DNA of 24,772 nt from a virus: IMG/VR virus record IMGVR_UViG_3300048586_000236, positions 1 through 24,772 of that record. One strand, given 5' to 3'. How positions within the stretch are numbered: position 1 is the first letter of the stretch; each line of letters begins with the position of its first letter. Shown here one piece after another: positions 20,780 through 24,772 of the stretch. Made by a program: the position numbers and the translations under genes. The notes under the pieces are model-generated. The model had not been told where the DNA came from and did no database searches. It saw only the letters and a program-made list of their open reading frames with translations.

Positions 20780-22756
20780 ATGCCACAAGCAAACAACGTA
20801 ACGCGCCTGATGCCGCCGCAGCTGATCGAAGCGCGTCTGCTGCCTTCCACTTTCAACGCGGAGACGCGCAGCATCGAAGTCACGTGGGGCATCGGCGCAC
20901 GTGTGCGTCGCTATGACTGGTGGGAGGGCCGCTATTACGACGAAGAGCTTTCGTTGGAAGACGGTGCCGTCGACCTTTCGCGACTTGAATCGGGTAACGC
21001 TGCCGTCCTGGCAGACCACAACACCTACAGCATCCGCAACCAGATCGGCGTGGTTGAGCGCGCCTGGATCGAAAACGGCGAAGGTCGTGCGGTCATTCGG
21101 CTGAGCGAGCGCGAAGACATCGCCGGCATCGTGGGCGACATCCGCGACGGCATCATCCGCAACATCAGCGTTGGCTACACCGTCCAGCGCTACCAGATCG
21201 ACGAGCCCACTGGTGGCATTCCGATCTATCGCGCCGTTGAGTGGCGCCCGCACGAAATCAGCTTTGTCACCGTGCCAGCGGATGCCTCCGCCAGCACGCG
21301 CAACGCACCAGATACCACGCAAGGCGGATCGCCGTGCGTGTTTACCCGCGCCACTCCGGCGCACAACCCTGTGGAGCCCACCATGCCTCAATCCGCTACT
21401 GCAGCAGCTGCTGCCACCCGCGCCGCCGCCGAGGCGGATTCCCAAACCACCCCTGCTGCGTCGGCTCCCGCCAGCGCTGAAGACGGCAACCAGCAGACCA
21501 CGCGTTCGGCAGAGATTGTCGAGCTCTGCACCCGCCATGGCTTCACCGAGCGTGCTGCCGAGTTCATTCGTGCAGGACACTCGGTGGAAACCGTGCGCGG
21601 CCTGATCCTGGACGACATGGCGACGCGTGACGCGGCTGCCGGCGGCAACCTCAACCGCGTGCAGGCCGGCGAAGACGAAGCCGACAAGTTCCGCAATGCT
21701 GCCGCCGAGTCGCTGTTGGCACGGGCCATGGTGGTCAATCCCACCACCCGCAGCCGCTATGCGGTGGACGGTGCCAACCCGGCACGCGGCATGTCGCTAC
21801 GTGAACTGGGCCGCCACTGCCTGACCCGCATCGGTGTGCGCACTGATGGCCTCTCCGCGCTTGAGATGATCGGCCGTGCCTTCACCCAGGGCACCAGCGA
21901 TTTCCCGGTGCTGCTCGAGATCGCCATGCACAAAGCACTGCAGGCGGGCTACGCCGTAGCGCCTGACACGTGGCAGCGCTTCTGCGCACGTGGCCAGGTG
22001 AGCGACTTCCGCGCCCACAACCGCTACCGCGTTGGTAGCCTCGGCAACCTGGACGCGTTGACCGAGCTGGGCGAGTTCAAAAACAAGTCCATCCCGGACG
22101 GTGAGAAGGCCAGCATCACGGCCGGTACCAAGGGCAACATCATCAACCTGTCGCGCCAAGCCATCATCAACGATGACCTTGGTGCCTTCATTGGTGCCGC
22201 CACCATGCTGGGCCGTGCCGCGTCCCGTACGGTCGAAGCTGACGTGTACGCCTTGCTGGCGAGCAACCCGGTCATGGGCGATGGCTTCGCGCTGTTTGCC
22301 AATGAGCACGGCAACCTCAACGCAGGCGCCGCGCCCACCGTGACCACGGTCGATGAAGCCCGCGTAAAGCTGGCCCAGCAAAAGGACGTCAGCGGCAACG
22401 ACTTCCTGGACCTGCGCCCCTCCGTGTTCCTCAGCGGCCTGGGTTACGGCAGTACCGCCCGCGTGCTGAACAGCGCGGAGTACGACCCGGATACGGCCAA
22501 CAAGCTGCAGAAGCCGAACGTCATCCGCGGTCTTTTCACCGACGTGGTCGACAGCCCTCGCATTGCCGATACCAAGTGGTACCTCTTCGCGGATCCGGGC
22601 GACGCGCCGGTGCTCGAGGTCGCGTTCCTGGAAGGCAACGACGCTCCGTTCCTGGACCAGGAAGAAGGCTTCTCGGTCGACGGTTCGCGCTGGAAGGCTC
22701 GCCTCGACTACGGCGTGGCGGCCATCGACTACCGCGGCGCCCAGCGCAACGGTTGA
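20780..22756 (+). CDS. Prohead protease / major capsid protein fusion
   Basis: 658 residues. The N-terminal 175 residues are an HK97-type prohead protease: His80 in VLADHN, Ser130 in RNISVGY and Glu159 in PHEISFVTVPAD fit the catalytic triad. A linker with low-complexity Ala/Thr/Gln (about 200-240) and a helical scaffold-like segment (AEIVELCTRHGFTERAAEFI and on) follow. The rest (about 300-658) is major capsid protein, ending in WKARLDYGVAAIDYRGA. Such fusions are a known type. An internal ATG at 21383 with GGAG 6 bases upstream could give a protease-free product. Confidence 0.9.
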   Translation: MPQANNVTRLMPPQLIEARLLPSTFNAETRSIEVTWGIGARVRRYDWWEGRYYDEELSLEDGAVDLSRLESGNAAVLADHNTYSIRNQIGVVERAWIENGEGRAVIRLSEREDIAGIVGDIRDGIIRNISVGYTVQRYQIDEPTGGIPIYRAVEWRPHEISFVTVPADASASTRNAPDTTQGGSPCVFTRATPAHNPVEPTMPQSATAAAAATRAAAEADSQTTPAASAPASAEDGNQQTTRSAEIVELCTRHGFTERAAEFIRAGHSVETVRGLILDDMATRDAAAGGNLNRVQAGEDEADKFRNAAAESLLARAMVVNPTTRSRYAVDGANPARGMSLRELGRHCLTRIGVRTDGLSALEMIGRAFTQGTSDFPVLLEIAMHKALQAGYAVAPDTWQRFCARGQVSDFRAHNRYRVGSLGNLDALTELGEFKNKSIPDGEKASITAGTKGNIINLSRQAIINDDLGAFIGAATMLGRAASRTVEADVYALLASNPVMGDGFALFANEHGNLNAGAAPTVTTVDEARVKLAQQKDVSGNDFLDLRPSVFLSGLGYGSTARVLNSAEYDPDTANKLQKPNVIRGLFTDVVDSPRIADTKWYLFADPGDAPVLEVAFLEGNDAPFLDQEEGFSVDGSRWKARLDYGVAAIDYRGAQRNG

Positions 22757-22833
22757 TCCACACGCCCTCCGGTCACCGCCGCATCCATCGCGGCGGCTGA
22801 TCCCAACCTTTCGAATTTCTAGGAGCAAGAGTC

Positions 22834-23220
22834 ATGGCTAAAAACTTTGTTCAGGATGGCGATGTCATCCAATGGACCAACGGCACCGGCGTCGCAGTCG
22901 CGTCCGGCCAGGTGGTCAAAGTCGGTCCCGGCACCCTTGGTGTAGCGCTGGTGGCATTAGCAAATGGTGCCACCGGCAGCGTGGCCATTGAAGGCGTCTT
23001 CAGTGGCGTGCCTAAGGTCTCGGCGGCCGTATTCGCACAGGGCGAGAAGCTGTTGTTCGACGTAAGCGCCGGCAGCGGCGTAGGCGCGTTCGACGACAGC
23101 GCTGCAGTCGGCGCGAGCGGCGATGTCATGGGCGGTGCGATCGCATGGGTGGCCGGTCTGAATACCGAGACCGCCTGCACGATCAAGTTGACTCCGGGCA
23201 ACTCGACCGTCACCGCGTAA
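22834..23220 (+). CDS. Capsid decoration/cement protein (DUF2190-like)
   Basis: 128 residues from the ATG at 22834, with TAGGAG upstream. Gly/Ala/Val-rich beta protein: VQDGDVIQWTNGTGVAVASGQVVKVG and GVALVALANGATGSVAIEGVF fit DUF2190 capsid cement proteins. Lies directly after the capsid gene and before a strong terminator. It likely stabilises the shell. Confidence 0.85.
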   Translation: MAKNFVQDGDVIQWTNGTGVAVASGQVVKVGPGTLGVALVALANGATGSVAIEGVFSGVPKVSAAVFAQGEKLLFDVSAGSGVGAFDDSAAVGASGDVMGGAIAWVAGLNTETACTIKLTPGNSTVTA

Positions 23221-23229
23221 CCGCCTAGG

Positions 23230-23282
23230 CCACCACCGCACGCAGATGCCCGGGTGGCGCGTGCGGTGGTGGGTCCTTTTTT
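23230..23282 (+). terminator. Strong intrinsic terminator after the head genes
   Basis: CCACCACCGCACGC (23230-23243) and its complement (23259-23272) form a perfect 14-bp GC-rich stem with a 15-base loop. Six T (23277-23282) follow after a 4-base gap. It separates the head module from the lysis module, so the latter needs read-through, antitermination or its own promoter. Confidence 0.85.
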
Positions 23283-23304
23283 ACCAAGTAGTCGGACAGG
23301 GGCG

Positions 23305-23607
23305 ATGAGCGAGCAACACATGAACATCGAGCAGGCCACAGAGAGCACGTTAGCCAAGGCGATCACGCGCTTCGGTGTTCCTCTGTTTCTGTCAGCAATC
23401 AGTTTTCTCGGCGGCATGGTGCTGCTGGATATTCGTAACGAGACACGCGAGAACGGCAACGCACAGGCCGACATCAGTCGCGAAGTCCAGCAGCTGACTG
23501 CGGACGTGCGTGTACTGAAAGAGACCGTCAACGCGGGACTTGTCTGGCGCATCACCGAAATAGAACGCCGCGTCAACACCGTCGAACAGGCACAGAAGAC
23601 TCCATGA
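23305..23607 (+). CDS. Small membrane protein with coiled coil, first lysis gene (holin-like)
   Basis: 100 residues from the ATG at 23305, with AGGGG just upstream. One membrane span (FGVPLFLSAISFLGGMVLLDI, about 23-43) is followed by a helical charged domain (ISREVQQLTADVRVLKETVNA). The stop overlaps the endolysin start as ATGA. Position suggests a holin or accessory, but one-span proteins with coiled coils may also be spanin-like. Confidence 0.6.
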   Translation: MSEQHMNIEQATESTLAKAITRFGVPLFLSAISFLGGMVLLDIRNETRENGNAQADISREVQQLTADVRVLKETVNAGLVWRITEIERRVNTVEQAQKTP

Positions 23608-24125
23608 CCGACCGCTTCCCCCTCTTCATTGACCGGCTGCTTTCGCACGAAGGCGGCTACACCAATGACGCTCGCGATCCAGGCAACTGGACGGGCGGGC
23701 GTGTGGGCGTTGGCCAGTTGAAGGGCACGAAGTTCGGCATTGCCGCCAACACGTATCCGAACCTGGATATCAAGAACCTGACACGCGATCAGGCCATTGC
23801 GATCTACCGCCGCGATTTCTGGGCAGCCGCCAAGTGCGACAAGTTGGCGCCAGTGGTTGCGTTCCAGTTGCTCGACGGTGCAGTCAACAGCGGCATCGCC
23901 CAGGCGACGCGCTGGCTGCAGCGGGCCGTGAAGGTTGCCGATGACGGAATGATCGGCGCCATGACGCTGGCCGCCATCCGCGCCACCGATGGAAACGACA
24001 TCGCGTATCGATTCAACGCAGACCGTATCGAGTTCATGACGCGGCTGAAGAACTGGAAAGTGCACGGCGCGGGTTGGATGCGCCGCATCGCCAGCAACCT
24101 GCGGTTCGCCGCCGAAGACAACTGA
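23604..24125 (+). CDS. GH108 endolysin (N-acetylmuramidase)
   Basis: 173 residues. The N-terminal catalytic signature HEGGYTNDARDPGNWTGG is that of glycoside hydrolase family 108, with the likely catalytic Glu16. The C-terminal half fits a peptidoglycan-binding domain 3 (AVKVADDGMIGAMTLAAI). No signal peptide, so a holin is needed for release. It cuts the glycan strands of peptidoglycan at lysis. Coupled to the upstream membrane protein by ATGA. Confidence 0.9.
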   Translation: MTDRFPLFIDRLLSHEGGYTNDARDPGNWTGGRVGVGQLKGTKFGIAANTYPNLDIKNLTRDQAIAIYRRDFWAAAKCDKLAPVVAFQLLDGAVNSGIAQATRWLQRAVKVADDGMIGAMTLAAIRATDGNDIAYRFNADRIEFMTRLKNWKVHGAGWMRRIASNLRFAAEDN

Positions 24126-24135
24126 GGATCCACAC

Positions 24136-24492
24136 ATGCAACTCTTCTTCACCCTGCTGTTGGTCCTGCTGGTTGCAGCGGCCTATTTTTTCTACGACAA
24201 GTTCACCCAGAAGGGTGCCGTGCCATTGGCCCGTGCATGGAAGTCCTACACCGCGTGGCTGGCTGCTCTCGGCATGGTGCTGGGCGATTACCTGGTGACT
24301 CTTTTGGGCTGGGCCGCTACGCAGGTGGACTTTATCGAGGAGCGCTTCGGTAGCTTGCTCGCGGATCCTTCAGCCGGCCAGGCGTTGCAGCTGATGAGCT
24401 GGTTCTATCTGCTGCTGCGATTGAAAGGGCAGGGGCTACCCAGCATCAAACTGCCGGACCTGCCTGACGAAGCCGGTCAAGCGGGCGCCTGA
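24136..24492 (+). CDS. Membrane protein, probable holin
   Basis: 118 residues. An N-terminal span (LFFTLLLVLLVAAAYFFY, 3-20) and a second hydrophobic segment (WLAALGMVLGDYLVTLLGWA, about 41-60). A weaker third (LQLMSWFYLLLRL) lies near 84-96. It follows the endolysin by 10 bases. Topology and place fit a holin; the C-terminal Pro/Asp-rich tail would be cytoplasmic or periplasmic. Confidence 0.65.
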   Translation: MQLFFTLLLVLLVAAAYFFYDKFTQKGAVPLARAWKSYTAWLAALGMVLGDYLVTLLGWAATQVDFIEERFGSLLADPSAGQALQLMSWFYLLLRLKGQGLPSIKLPDLPDEAGQAGA

Positions 24493-24498
24493 TCCGTC

Positions 24499-24772
24499 AT
24501 GAGCATCCTGGCCAAGCTCAGCGTCAAGCCACTGCTGTACGCGATCGGCGTACTGCTGGTGGTCGTGGTCGCGTTGTCCGTCACCCTTTTTGTGCAGGGT
24601 GCGCGGGTCGACACGGCCAACGCTGAGCGGGCCACTGCGGAAGCAGCACAGCGCAGCACGGTCACCGAGCGTGAGGCGTGGAAGGTTCGCGCTGACGAAT
24701 TGGCCGCCGCCAACGCCGCCTATAGCACCAGCTTCCGCCAGCTGCAGGCGGAATTGAAGCTGGCGCAGGACC
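24499..24772 (+). CDS. Rz-like inner-membrane spanin, truncated by window end
   Basis: Begins with the ATG at 24499, 6 bases after the preceding stop, and runs open to the edge. MSILAKLSVKPLLYAIGVLL and following hydrophobic residues give an N-terminal membrane anchor. It continues as a charged helix (ANAERATAEAAQRSTVTERE) expected to span the periplasm. This is the Rz/i-spanin pattern that disrupts the outer membrane at lysis. The partner Rz1 would lie outside the window. Confidence 0.7.
   Translation, partial: MSILAKLSVKPLLYAIGVLLVVVVALSVTLFVQGARVDTANAERATAEAAQRSTVTEREAWKVRADELAAANAAYSTSFRQLQAELKLAQD

Overview
The window is most likely part of a temperate tailed phage genome, or a prophage, from a Xanthomonadaceae host. 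Stenotrophomonas, Xanthomonas or a relative is an inference from high GC, gene families and the tRNA-Lys-like att core; no species can be fixed without a search. The right half has lambda-like packaging and head genes. The left half is one long leftward operon carrying a complete diversity-generating retroelement (DGR).

Layout. 1-200: an attachment region holding only the 3' part of a tRNA-Lys gene, flanked on both sides by copies of CTCCCGAAAA. That pattern looks like attP rather than a prophage end. 140-10304 (minus strand): about 19 tightly packed genes, many joined by 4-base ATGA or GTGA overlaps. In transcription order they are small hypothetical and membrane proteins, a winged-helix-like protein, a cupin-like protein, another DNA-binding protein, the DGR (variable protein 2, variable protein 1, Avd, template repeat, reverse transcriptase), ParB-like, DHH phosphoesterase, a 58-residue protein, a DUF4224-like protein and the integrase. 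10305-10588: leader hairpin, leftward promoter and two operators. 10589-11912: a membrane-anchored protein, an unknown protein and the repressor. 11913-15796 (plus): Cro-like protein, a membrane protein, a CII-like regulator and a Toprim/SF3 primase-helicase. 15797-16120: an inverted-repeat array with no convincing gene. 16139-23220: terminase small and large subunits, Mor-like regulator, gpW, portal, protease-capsid fusion and decoration protein, closed by a strong terminator. 23305-24772: lysis module (membrane protein, GH108 endolysin, holin-like protein, truncated Rz-like spanin). Tail genes lie outside the window.

The central finding is the DGR at 4361-7316. A 110-base template repeat (5549-5658) matches the 3' ends of two adjacent DUF1566 / C-type-lectin-fold genes (6186-6295 and 6645-6754). 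Every template-to-target difference (18 in one, 14 in the other) falls on a template adenine in the coding sense; all other positions are identical. The template sits in frame inside an open reading frame that continues into the reverse transcriptase.

Four 18-bp operator-like sites sharing the core AAG-N4-CTT lie at the repressor start, the cro promoter and the leftward promoter. Two of them overlap the -10 and -35 of the promoter expected to drive the DGR operon. This suggests that diversification is wired to the lysis-lysogeny switch.
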